Source: Cupriavidus yeoncheonensis
Lineage (GTDB): Bacteria; Pseudomonadota; Gammaproteobacteria; Burkholderiales; Burkholderiaceae
NCBI RefSeq assembly: GCF_905397275.1
Contig: NZ_CAJPUY010000002.1
Location: forward strand, 124,001 to 188,000
Length of the DNA: 64,000 nt
Reading direction: 5' to 3'
Shown here piece by piece: positions 35,338 to 43,581 of this stretch; the first letter of the stretch is position 1, and every line of letters starts with the position of its first letter. The notes beneath the pieces are model-generated. The model did not search any database. It saw only the letters and a list, made by a program, of their open reading frames with translations, and had not been told where the DNA came from. Position numbers and translations under genes: made by a program.

Positions 35338-36135
35338 TCAGGCCGCTTTCGCCGCAACAGGCTCCGTCACGTCGAGAACCGGCTCCGTCGCCCGGGCTGC
35401 CAGCGCCGCCCCGATCATCAGCAGGCTCGGCTGCGCCGGGTCGATCCAGCCGGCAGCCTCGCCCGCCGCCATCTGCTGCAGCGTGAAAGCATGGCTGCGC
35501 TGACGAGGGGTGCTGACGGACTCCACCACCCATGCCGGCGTCGAAGGCGCCTTGCCGTGCGCGATCAACTGCGCGGCAATGGCCGCAGCCTGATCGCGTC
35601 CCATGTAGTAGACCAGCGTATCGGCACGCACATCGGCCTGGATATCGGCCGCCGCCGGCACTTCCGAGCCGTCCGCCGCCTTGGCCTGCGTGGCGAAGGC
35701 AACGCTGCGCGACACGCCGCGCTTGGTCAGCGGCCTGGCGATGGCCGATGCTGCCGCCAGTGCAGCAGTGATGCCGGGCACCACCTCGTACGCGATGCCC
35801 GCGGCTTCCAGCGCCTGAAGTTCTTCATCGGCGCGGCCGAACAGCATCGGGTCGCCGCCCTTCAGGCGCACCACGCGCTCGAACTTGGTGGCCATGTCGA
35901 CGATCTGGCGGTTGATGAACAATTGCGCCGTCGAACGCTTGCCGCAGCGCTTGCCCACTTCCACCAGCTTCGCCTGCGGACACCAGGCCAGCATCTCCGG
36001 CGCTACCAGTGCATCATGCAGCACGACCTGGGCTTCGCCCAACAATCGTGCACCACGCACCGTAATGAGATCCGCCGCCCCGGGGCCTGCCCCGATCAGG
36101 TAGACCTTGCCGGTCGCTTTGCCTGTCTTGCTCAT
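35338..36135 (-). CDS. cobA: Uroporphyrinogen-III C-methyltransferase (SUMT)
   Basis: Adds two methyl groups from SAM to uroporphyrinogen III, giving precorrin-2 for siroheme. The 265-residue protein has GKVYLIGAGPGAADLITVRGARLL, the GKRCGKRS and RLKGGDPMLFGRADEEL motifs and YEVVPGITAALAA. It lacks the N-terminal dehydrogenase/chelatase domain of CysG, so that step must be supplied elsewhere; the short chelatase at 34858 is a candidate partner. Last gene of the cys operon, 42 bp after cysN. Confidence 0.92.
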   Translation of the reverse strand: MSKTGKATGKVYLIGAGPGAADLITVRGARLLGEAQVVLHDALVAPEMLAWCPQAKLVEVGKRCGKRSTAQLFINRQIVDMATKFERVVRLKGGDPMLFGRADEELQALEAAGIAYEVVPGITAALAAASAIARPLTKRGVSRSVAFATQAKAADGSEVPAAADIQADVRADTLVYYMGRDQAAAIAAQLIAHGKAPSTPAWVVESVSTPRQRSHAFTLQQMAAGEAAGWIDPAQPSLLMIGAALAARATEPVLDVTEPVAAKAA

Positions 36136-36177
36136 CGTCTGCCCCTTGCGCCTGCGCTTGACTGCGTGTCGTAACGC

Positions 36178-37482
36178 TCAGGAGTATGCACGGATCATGC
36201 CCGCGGCCACCGTATGATTGGTCGCCTCGTCGATCAGCACGAATGCGCCGGTCGCCGGGTTGTCACCGTAGGTGTCGCACACGATCGGCTTCTGCAGCGA
36301 GATCTGCACCGAACCGATGTCGTTCAGGCGGATGTCGCGGCGGCCCGTTTCGTGCGACAGCGTGTGTACGTCCAGCACGCGGTCCACTGCCGACACGCGC
36401 GCGAACACGCTGGCCGTGGTGTGCTTGAGCACGTACTTGCGCGCCGGGTTCAGCGACTCGTCGTCGAACCAGCACAGGTCGGCCTGCAGTTTCTTGGCGG
36501 GGGCCGCGGTCGCATCGGCGGCAACGAACATATCACCACGTGATACATCGACGTCTTCGGACAGTCGCACGGTGACGGTGTCGCCAACATTGGCGGACTC
36601 GGCAGCGCCGTTGGGCGTCAGCACTTCCGCCACCACGGCATCGCGGTTGGCGGGCAGCACGCGCAGCTTCTGGCCCACGCGCACGGTGCCGGCTTCGATC
36701 CGGCCGGCATAGCCGCGGAAATCGTCCGATTGCGAACCGTCCTGGCGGATCACCAGCTGCACCGGGAAGCGCAACGCGGCGTCATCCTCGGGCGCGGCTT
36801 CTTCCACCGGCAGTTCTTCCAGCAGCGGCAGCAGCGGCTCGCCCTGGTACCAGGGCATGGCATCGCTCTCGTGCACGATGTTGTCGCCGCGCAGCGCGGA
36901 GACCGGCACGTAGCGCACGTCCTTCAGGCCGAGCTGGGCAGCCAGTTCGGTATAGGCGGTGCGGATTTCGTTGAAGCGCTGTTCGCTGTAGTCGACCAGG
37001 TCCATCTTGTTGACGGCCACGATCACGTGCCGGATCTCCAGCAGCTTCAGGATCGCCGAGTGACGCTTGGTCTGGGCCAGCAGTTCGGCACGGCCGTCGG
37101 TGACCGTGACGCGGGTGGCATCGACCAGCACGATGGCCGCGTCCGCGGTCGAGGCACCTGTCACCATGTTGCGCGTGTACTGCTCGTGGCCCGGCGTATC
37201 GGCGATGATGAACTTGCGGCGCGCGGTCGAGAAGTAGCGGTACGCCACGTCGATGGTGATGCCCTGCTCGCGCTCGGCTTCCAGGCCGTCGGTCAGCAGC
37301 GAGAAGTCGATCTGCTCGCCGGCGGTGCGCTTGTTCTTGGCGTTGGTCAGCGCGGTCAGCTGGTCGGACAGCACGGCCTTGCTGTCGAACAGCAGGCGGC
37401 CGATCAGCGTGCTCTTGCCGTCGTCGACGGAGCCGGCGGTGATGAAACGCAGCAGGCCCTGGTGGGTAGATTGGTGAGTCAT
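36178..37482 (-). CDS. cysN: Sulfate adenylyltransferase large subunit (GTPase)
   Basis: CysN hydrolyses GTP to drive APS formation by CysD. The 434-residue protein is an EF-Tu-like GTPase: G1 AGSVDDGKSTLIGRLL, G3 DTPGHEQYTRN, G4 NKMD, followed by two beta-barrel domains. It has no C-terminal APS-kinase (CysC) fusion, consistent with direct APS reduction here. It lies 24 bp after cysD. Confidence 0.94.
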   Translation of the reverse strand: MTHQSTHQGLLRFITAGSVDDGKSTLIGRLLFDSKAVLSDQLTALTNAKNKRTAGEQIDFSLLTDGLEAEREQGITIDVAYRYFSTARRKFIIADTPGHEQYTRNMVTGASTADAAIVLVDATRVTVTDGRAELLAQTKRHSAILKLLEIRHVIVAVNKMDLVDYSEQRFNEIRTAYTELAAQLGLKDVRYVPVSALRGDNIVHESDAMPWYQGEPLLPLLEELPVEEAAPEDDAALRFPVQLVIRQDGSQSDDFRGYAGRIEAGTVRVGQKLRVLPANRDAVVAEVLTPNGAAESANVGDTVTVRLSEDVDVSRGDMFVAADATAAPAKKLQADLCWFDDESLNPARKYVLKHTTASVFARVSAVDRVLDVHTLSHETGRRDIRLNDIGSVQISLQKPIVCDTYGDNPATGAFVLIDEATNHTVAAGMIRAYS

Positions 37483-37506
37483 GTCGTAATCCTTGGCTGC
37501 GTCGGC

Positions 37507-38463
37507 TTAGAAATAGCCTTCCTTCTTGCGGCGCTCCATCGACGCCTCGCTGGTCTGGTCGTCCATGCGCGTGGCGCCGCGCTCGGTGATCTCGGTCACC
37601 GCCGTTTCGGCGATGATCGCTTCCGGCGAATCCGCCGTGCTGGCCACCGGGCAGGTGCAGCTGATGTCGCCCACGGTGCGGAAGCGGACCGACAGTACTT
37701 CGCTGACGTCGCCGTCCTGCTTCGGCGTGATCGGCGTCACCGGCACCAGCAGGCCGTTCTTGCGCACCACTTCGCGCTGGTGCGTGTAGTAGATCGGCGG
37801 CAGCGCCAGCTTCTCGCGGGCGATGTATTGCCACACGTCCAGCTCGGTCCAGTTCGAGATCGGGAACACGCGCATCTGCTCGCCCTGCGCCATGCGGGCG
37901 TTGTAGAGGCTCCACAGCTCGGGGCGCTGGGCCTTCGGGTCCCACTGGCCGAACTCGTCGCGGAACGAGAAGATGCGTTCCTTGGCGCGCGCCTTCTCTT
38001 CGTCGCGGCGGGCACCGCCCATCAGCGCGTCGAACTGGTGCTCGGCGATGGTTTCCAGCAGCGTCACGGCCTGCGCCGCATTGCGCGAGTCGGTGTCCTT
38101 GCGCAGGCGCACGGTGCCGCGCTTGATGGAATCTTCCACATGCCCGACCACCAGGCGGGCGCCGAGATCGGCCACGCGCTGGTCACGGAAGGTGATCACT
38201 TCCGGGTAGTTGTGGCCGGTATCGATGTGCACCAGCGGGAACGGCAGCTCGATCTTGCGGTCGCCCAGGCGGAAGGCCTTCAACGCCAGGTGCAGCATGA
38301 CGATCGAATCCTTGCCGCCCGAGAACAGCAGCGCCGGGTTGCGGCACTCGGCCACCACCTCGCGGATGATGTAGATCGACTCGGCCTCCAGGCGGTCGAG
38401 GTGGTCGTTCTGTACCTGCAGCAGGTGCGCCACGTTGCTGGCAGCGCTTGCGATATCGTTCAT
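37507..38463 (-). CDS. cysD: Sulfate adenylyltransferase small subunit
   Basis: CysD adenylates sulfate to APS with CysN. The protein (318 residues from the ATG at 38463) has the ATP-pyrophosphatase loop LLFSGGKDSIVML, HIDTGHNYPEVI, and the conserved GGARRDEEKARAKERIFSFRD, ending RRKKEGYF. An ATG three codons earlier (38472) is equally possible; neither has a strong ribosome-binding site. It lies 25 bp after cysH. Confidence 0.93.
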   Translation of the reverse strand: MNDIASAASNVAHLLQVQNDHLDRLEAESIYIIREVVAECRNPALLFSGGKDSIVMLHLALKAFRLGDRKIELPFPLVHIDTGHNYPEVITFRDQRVADLGARLVVGHVEDSIKRGTVRLRKDTDSRNAAQAVTLLETIAEHQFDALMGGARRDEEKARAKERIFSFRDEFGQWDPKAQRPELWSLYNARMAQGEQMRVFPISNWTELDVWQYIAREKLALPPIYYTHQREVVRKNGLLVPVTPITPKQDGDVSEVLSVRFRTVGDISCTCPVASTADSPEAIIAETAVTEITERGATRMDDQTSEASMERRKKEGYF

Positions 38464-38488
38464 GATGCCCATGTCGTTCGGCCCAATC

Positions 38489-39292
38489 TCAATGCTTGAT
38501 GTTCTGTTCGTGGAGCCCGCACTCTTTCGAGTCCTTGCTCTCCCACCACCAGCGCCCGGCACGCACGTCTTCACCGGCGCGCACCGCACGCGTACAAGGT
38601 TCGCAGCCGATGCTGGGGTAGCCCTTGGCATGCAGCGCGTTGACCGGCACGTTGTGGCGCTTCAGGTAGGCCCACACCTCGGACTCGGTCCAGTCCGCGA
38701 GCGGATTGAACTTGGGGATGCCGCGGGCATCGTCCATTTCCTCGAACGGCAGTTCGGCGCGCGTAACGGCCTGCTCGCGGCGCTGGCCCGTCATCCAGGC
38801 GTCCGCGTGCGACAGCGCGCGGTTGAGCGGCTCAACCTTGCGGATGCCGCAGCAATCCTTGCGCAGGTCGACGCTGTCGTAGAACGCGTTCAGGCCGTGC
38901 TTCTTCAGGTAGTTCTCGACCGCCTCGGGGTCCGGCGTGAACTGTTCGACGGTGTAGCCGTAGTGCGCCTTGACCTCATCGAGGACGGCCAGGGTCTCCG
39001 CGTGCAGGCGGCCGGTATTCAGCGTGAACACCCGGATGCCCGCGCGCACGGCCTGCGTGCCGCGCAGGATCGCGTCGGTCAGCACCATGTCCTCGGCAGC
39101 GAGGCTGGTGGCAAAGCGCGCGCGGAAGAAACGCCCGGCAATCCCCGTCAGGCGGGTCGCCAGCGCGCGCTCCTTCTCTTCCAGAGCCGCCAGGCTGCCC
39201 GTGTACTCGGGCATGGTCCACAGCGCGGGACGCAGCGCCGATGCCGGCGCACCGGCATCCACCACCGCGATGTCGCTCAATGCAGCGCTCAT
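38489..39292 (-). CDS. cysH: Adenylylsulfate (APS) reductase, iron-sulfur type
   Basis: Reduces APS to sulfite. The 267-residue protein has the [4Fe-4S] cysteines Cys147-Cys148 (RKDCCGIRK) and Cys230/Cys233 (GCEPC), plus the catalytic C-terminal Cys258 in SKECGLH. Those four cluster cysteines distinguish APS reductases from PAPS reductases such as E. coli CysH. No APS kinase is encoded nearby, in agreement. Its start overlaps the stop of the DUF934 gene by 4 nt. Confidence 0.92.
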   Translation of the reverse strand: MSAALSDIAVVDAGAPASALRPALWTMPEYTGSLAALEEKERALATRLTGIAGRFFRARFATSLAAEDMVLTDAILRGTQAVRAGIRVFTLNTGRLHAETLAVLDEVKAHYGYTVEQFTPDPEAVENYLKKHGLNAFYDSVDLRKDCCGIRKVEPLNRALSHADAWMTGQRREQAVTRAELPFEEMDDARGIPKFNPLADWTESEVWAYLKRHNVPVNALHAKGYPSIGCEPCTRAVRAGEDVRAGRWWWESKDSKECGLHEQNIKH

Positions 39293-39864
39293 GCCGATTC
39301 CCTTGCGCCAACCTCGGCGCGTGCACGGCGGAACAGCGGCAGCGGCTCATCGACCGATGCCTGGTACGTCACGGTGAACTCGGTGAAGCCCTTGATCGCG
39401 TCCTCGATGTCCTTGTCGGCGCGCACCGCGAAGGTGTCGAAACCGCAGCGCTTCATGAAGTTGAGCTGATCGCGCAGCACGTCGCCGATGGCGCGCAGCT
39501 GGCCCTTCCACTGGTAGCGCGTGCGCAGCAGGTAGGCCGTGGAGAACCCGCGGCCATCGCGGAACACCGGGAAATCCACCGCGACCACGGCCACGCCGTC
39601 GAACAGCGGCTGGGCATCGCCCGGCTCGTCTTCGGGTGCCAGCCACACGCCGGTGCGCTCGCGCGCGCGGCCGGCCAGCAGGTCTTGATGCGACTTCCAC
39701 ACCGTCAGCGGGAACAGGACGGCGTCCTGGCTCTGCACGGCGGCGGTGATCTGCTCTTCCGTCAGCGGCTGGCCTTCGGCGCCACGCAGCACGCTCCAGT
39801 TGTCTTCGACGATGGCCGGGGTGACCGCGTCGGCGGTACGTTGCAGTTGAATGATCTTTGCCAT
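39289..39864 (-). CDS. DUF934 protein of the sulfite-reduction operon
   Basis: A 191-residue protein beginning AKIIQLQ, with VVAVDFPVFRDGRGFSTAYLLRTRY and GQLRAIGDVLRDQLNFMKRCGFD, the DUF934 hallmarks. It has no cofactor motif that I can see and a single conserved cysteine. Genes of this family almost always sit between sulfite reductase and APS reductase, so a role in assembly or electron supply to one of them is inferred. ATG at 39864 is chosen as the family start; upstream frame runs into cysI. Confidence 0.85.
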   Translation of the reverse strand: MAKIIQLQRTADAVTPAIVEDNWSVLRGAEGQPLTEEQITAAVQSQDAVLFPLTVWKSHQDLLAGRARERTGVWLAPEDEPGDAQPLFDGVAVVAVDFPVFRDGRGFSTAYLLRTRYQWKGQLRAIGDVLRDQLNFMKRCGFDTFAVRADKDIEDAIKGFTEFTVTYQASVDEPLPLFRRARAEVGARESA

Positions 39865-39881
39865 GTGTCTATCTCCGGTCC

Positions 39882-41564
39882 TCAGGCTTCGGCGCGCTCG
39901 CGCGGCTGCTTGTCGGCGTACACGCGTTCCTTGAACGGGGTGATGCCGATCCGGTTCACGGTTTCGATGAAGCGTTCGTCTTCGATGCGGTTGGCCACGA
40001 AGGTCTCGATGATGCGCGAGATCACGTCCGGCATTTCCTCGGCGCTGAACGACGGGCCGATGACCTTGCCCAGCGCGGTGCTGTTGCCCTGGGCACCGCC
40101 CAGCGTGACCTGGTACCACTCGGAGCCATCCTTGTCGACGCCGAGGATGCCGATATTGCCGACATGGTGGTGGCCGCAGGCGTTGATGCAGCCCGAGATG
40201 TTCAGCGACACTTCGCCCAGGTCATGGACGAAGTCCAGGTTGTCGAAACGCTCCTGGATGGCCAGCGCGATCGGGATCGACTTGGCATTGGCCAGCGAGC
40301 AGAAGTCGCCGCCCGGGCAGGCGATGATGTCGGTCAGCAGGCCGATGTTGGCCGTAGCCAGGCCAGCCTTCTTCGCGAGCTGCCACAGGTCGTACAGGTC
40401 GTGCTTCTTCACGTCCGGCAGCACCAGGTTCTGCTCGTGCGCGACGCGCAGCTCGCCGAAGCCGAAGCGGTCGGCCAGGTCGGCCACGGCTTCCATCTGC
40501 TCGGCAGTGGCATCGCCCGGAGGCGAGACCGGACCCGGCTTGGTCGACAGCGTCACCGCGGCATAGCCCGGCACCTTGTGGCCGTGCACGCTGCGGCTCA
40601 CCCAGCGGGCGAAAGCCTTGTCTTCCAGCAGGTGCTTCTCGTACGAAGCGTCGGTGTCGGCCAGCTTCTCATAGGCCGGCAGCGTGAAGTACTGCGCCAC
40701 GCGGTCGAACTCGTCCTGCGTCAGCGTGCCGGGGCCGTCCTTGCTGTACTGCCACTCCTCTTCGACTTCCTGCGCGAACTTCTCGGCGCCGATGGCCTTG
40801 ACCAGGATCTTGATGCGCGCCTTGTACTTGTTGTCGCGGCGGCCATAGCGGTTGTACACGCGGATGGCGGACTCGACGTAGGTCAGCATGTGCTGCCACG
40901 GCAGGTCGTCCTTGATGACCGTGCCGAGGATCGGGGTGCGGCCCAGGCCGCCGCCGGCCAGCACGCGGATGCGGGTCTCGCCGGCGTCGTTCTTGTAGAC
41001 GTAGATGCCGATGTCGTGCATCTGCACCACGGCGCGGTCGTCCTTCGAGGCCGAGATGGCGATCTTGAACTTGCGCGGCAGGAACGCGAATTCCGGCTGG
41101 AACGTGCTCCACTGGCGCAGCAGTTCGGCCAGCACGCGCGGGTCGACCGACTCGTCCGGCGCCACGCCGGCGAAGTGGTCGGTGGTGATGTTGCGCACGC
41201 AGTTGCCCGAGGTCTGGATGCCGTGCATCTCGACGCTGGCCAGCTCGGCCAGCACGTCGGGCACGCGCTCGAGTTCCATCCAGTTGTACTGGATGTTCTG
41301 GCGCGTCGAGAAGTGGCCATAGCCGCGGTCGTACTCGCGCGCGATATGGGCCAGCTTGCGCATCTGCTTCGAGGCCAGCAGGCCGTATGGGATCGCCACG
41401 CGCAGCATGTAGGCATGGCGCTGCATGTACAGGCCGTTCTGCAGCCGCAGCGGCAGGAATTCTTCCTCGGTCAGTTCGTCCGACAGGCGGCGGCGCACCT
41501 GGTCACGGAACTGGGCGACGCGCTCGTTGACGATGCGCTGGTCATATTGGTCGTACTGATACAT
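39882..41564 (-). CDS. cysI: Sulfite reductase (siroheme/[4Fe-4S] hemoprotein)
   Basis: Catalyses six-electron reduction of sulfite to sulfide. The 560-residue protein has two ferredoxin-like nitrite/sulfite reductase repeats and the siroheme/cluster cysteines C-X5-C (Cys416, Cys422: ACPGGDFC) and C-X3-C (Cys459, Cys463: GCINAC). The active-site region FSTRQNIQYNW is present. No flavoprotein partner (cysJ) is encoded here, so electrons probably come from ferredoxin or another carrier. It lies 17 bp before the DUF934 gene. Confidence 0.93.
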   Translation of the reverse strand: MYQYDQYDQRIVNERVAQFRDQVRRRLSDELTEEEFLPLRLQNGLYMQRHAYMLRVAIPYGLLASKQMRKLAHIAREYDRGYGHFSTRQNIQYNWMELERVPDVLAELASVEMHGIQTSGNCVRNITTDHFAGVAPDESVDPRVLAELLRQWSTFQPEFAFLPRKFKIAISASKDDRAVVQMHDIGIYVYKNDAGETRIRVLAGGGLGRTPILGTVIKDDLPWQHMLTYVESAIRVYNRYGRRDNKYKARIKILVKAIGAEKFAQEVEEEWQYSKDGPGTLTQDEFDRVAQYFTLPAYEKLADTDASYEKHLLEDKAFARWVSRSVHGHKVPGYAAVTLSTKPGPVSPPGDATAEQMEAVADLADRFGFGELRVAHEQNLVLPDVKKHDLYDLWQLAKKAGLATANIGLLTDIIACPGGDFCSLANAKSIPIALAIQERFDNLDFVHDLGEVSLNISGCINACGHHHVGNIGILGVDKDGSEWYQVTLGGAQGNSTALGKVIGPSFSAEEMPDVISRIIETFVANRIEDERFIETVNRIGITPFKERVYADKQPRERAEA

Positions 41565-41592
41565 GGCGGGGTCCGTTCAGTATTCGTTGAAT

Positions 41593-42366
41593 TCAGGAGA
41601 CGAGCTTGATGGCGACCAGGGTCAGCGTGGTGGCCAGGGCCGCGCGCACCAGGCGCTCGGGCAGCGCGCGGGAGAGCTGCGCACCCAGCCAGATGCCGGG
41701 GATCGAGCCCACCAGCAGCGCCAGCAGCAGATTCCAGTCGACCGTGCCGAGCCACACATGGCCCAGCCCGGCCAGCGCCGTCAGCGGGACGGCGTAGGCG
41801 ATATCGGTGCCGGCCACTTCGGCCGGCTTCATATGGGGATACAGCAGCAGGATCAGCGTGGCGCCAACCGCGCCGGCACCGATCGACGACACCGTGACCA
41901 GCACGCCGATCACGGCGCCGACCACGATGGTGGCAATCACTTGCGCACGGCCCTGCAGCTGGAAGCGCGGGTTGCGCTCGAGCCAGGCCAGCATCTGCTT
42001 GCGGAACAGCAGCGACAGCACCGTCAGCAGCACCGACACGCCGATCGTCAGGCGAATCGCGTGCAGCCACTGGCCATTCAGTTCACCGGCGCTCTTCAGC
42101 ACGAGGATGGCGGCCACCGCGGCCGGCAGGCTGCCGATGCACAGGCGGCGCACGACCTGCCACTGCACATGGCCGTGCGCACGGTGCGCCAGCGTGCCGA
42201 AACCCTTGGTGATCGACGCGAAGGCCAGGTCCGTACCGACCGCCGTGGCCGGCGAAAAGCCGAACAGCAGCGTCAGCAGCGGCGTCATGAGCGAGCCCCC
42301 GCCCACCCCGGTCAGACCGACGAGGACGCCTACGAACAAACCGGAAACGGTATAGGCAAGGGACAT
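41593..42366 (-). CDS. TauE/SafE-family permease of the cys operon
   Basis: A 257-residue protein with about eight helices and the paired motifs VGLTGVGGGSLMTPLLTLLFG near the N-terminus and SIGAGAVGATLILLLYP in the middle. As the first gene of the sulfate-assimilation operon (28 bp before cysI), it likely moves a sulfur oxyanion such as sulfate or sulfite; related proteins are called CysZ-like or sulfite exporters. Direction of transport cannot be told. Confidence 0.82.
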   Translation of the reverse strand: MSLAYTVSGLFVGVLVGLTGVGGGSLMTPLLTLLFGFSPATAVGTDLAFASITKGFGTLAHRAHGHVQWQVVRRLCIGSLPAAVAAILVLKSAGELNGQWLHAIRLTIGVSVLLTVLSLLFRKQMLAWLERNPRFQLQGRAQVIATIVVGAVIGVLVTVSSIGAGAVGATLILLLYPHMKPAEVAGTDIAYAVPLTALAGLGHVWLGTVDWNLLLALLVGSIPGIWLGAQLSRALPERLVRAALATTLTLVAIKLVS

Positions 42367-42445
42367 GGATGAGGCTCGGCTGGGCCAGTCCGTCTTGCCG
42401 GCGCCACGTTCAGGGTGGCGGCTGCGGGCGCAATGCGGGCTGGCC

Positions 42446-42478
42446 GTTTATTAACAAAGTTCGAGAATCGTAATAAAC
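42446..42478. promoter_or_regulatory. Candidate CysB-type operator between cys operon and regulator
   Basis: GTTTATTA (42446-42453) and TAATAAAC (42471-42478) are perfect inverted arms 17 bp apart in the AT-rich 166-bp gap between the divergent cys operon and LysR gene. The spacing and AT-rich half-sites suit a LysR-family tetramer. Function inferred. Confidence 0.45.
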
Positions 42479-42532
42479 TGGCCTCATACCTCAAACTAAT
42501 AAGAAGTTGTTTGTTTATACGACTCAAGATAT

Positions 42533-43474
42533 ATGAACCTGCACCAGTTTCGCTTTGTGCGTGAAGCGGTACGCCAGAACTACAATCTGACGGAGGCCGC
42601 AAAAGCGCTCTACACATCACAACCGGGTGTGTCGAAGGCCATCATCGAGCTGGAAGAAGAGCTGGGTGTCGATATCTTCACACGCCACGGCAAACGCATC
42701 CGCAGCCTGACCGAGCCGGGGCGGCGCATCCTCAACTCGGTCGAGAAAATCCTGCAGGAGGTGGAAAGCCTGAAGCGCGTGGGCATGGACTACGCCGCAC
42801 AGGACCAGGGCAACTTCACCATTGCCACCACCCACACGCAGGCACGCTACGCGCTGCCGCGGGTCATCAGCGAGTTCACCAAGCGCTACCCCAAGGTGCG
42901 CCTGTCGATCCAGCAGGGCAACCCGGCGCAGATTGCCGACATGCTCCTCCATGACCAGGCGGACATCGGCATTGCGACAGAAGGCATCACCAACGAAAAA
43001 TCCCTGGTCTCCCTGCCCGGCTACCAATGGCAACATGTGGTGATTACGCCACCAGACCATCCCCTGCTGGAAAAGAAGCATCTGGCGCTGGAAGACCTCA
43101 AGGGCTACCCGCTCATCACCTATGACCCCAACTTCGCCGGTCGCCCCAAGATCGACAAGGCCTTCGCGCTGCGCCACCTGGAGCCTGACATCATCCTGGA
43201 AGCCATCGATGCGGACGTGATCAAGACGTACGTGGAGATCGGGCTCGGCGTCGGCATTGTCGCGGGCCTGGCCTACGACCCCGAGCGCGACCGCAACCTG
43301 CGCGGCATTCCTGCCGGCCACCTGTTCGGTACCAATGTGACCCACCTGGCCGTCAAGCAGGGCGCCTACCTGCGCAGCTTTGTCTATACCTTCATCGAAC
43401 TGTTCTCGCCCACGCTGAATCGCAAGCTCGTGGAGCAGGCCATGTCGGGCGAGCACGAGGTCTACGAACTCTGA
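42533..43474 (+). CDS. cysB: CysB-type LysR regulator
   Basis: A 313-residue LysR protein: helix-turn-helix MNLHQFRFVREAVRQNYNLTEAAKALYTSQPGVSKAIIELEEELG (1-45), the characteristic CysB/Cbl N-terminus, and an effector domain with IATTHTQARYALP, matching the sulfate/N-acetylserine-binding segment of CysB. It is divergent from the cys operon and is its likely activator. CysB and Cbl cannot be told apart firmly by eye. Confidence 0.88.
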   Translation: MNLHQFRFVREAVRQNYNLTEAAKALYTSQPGVSKAIIELEEELGVDIFTRHGKRIRSLTEPGRRILNSVEKILQEVESLKRVGMDYAAQDQGNFTIATTHTQARYALPRVISEFTKRYPKVRLSIQQGNPAQIADMLLHDQADIGIATEGITNEKSLVSLPGYQWQHVVITPPDHPLLEKKHLALEDLKGYPLITYDPNFAGRPKIDKAFALRHLEPDIILEAIDADVIKTYVEIGLGVGIVAGLAYDPERDRNLRGIPAGHLFGTNVTHLAVKQGAYLRSFVYTFIELFSPTLNRKLVEQAMSGEHEVYEL

Positions 43475-43581
43475 GCCTCGCGGTACTCGCCCTTCCTTCC
43501 GCCCTTCCTTCTATCTATGCAGGACACTTTCATGCACGTTTTCCTGGCACGCCCGTGCCACCCGCAGCCGGAGGCCCGCCC

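Noticed and set aside
36730..38499. Long plus-strand frame opposite cysN/cysD
   Set aside because: Same codon-bias artefact; cysN and cysD have complete motifs on the other strand.
39858..41609. 583-codon plus-strand frame opposite cysI
   Set aside because: Low-information His/Val/Ala-rich translation; cysI with its four cluster cysteines is the real gene.
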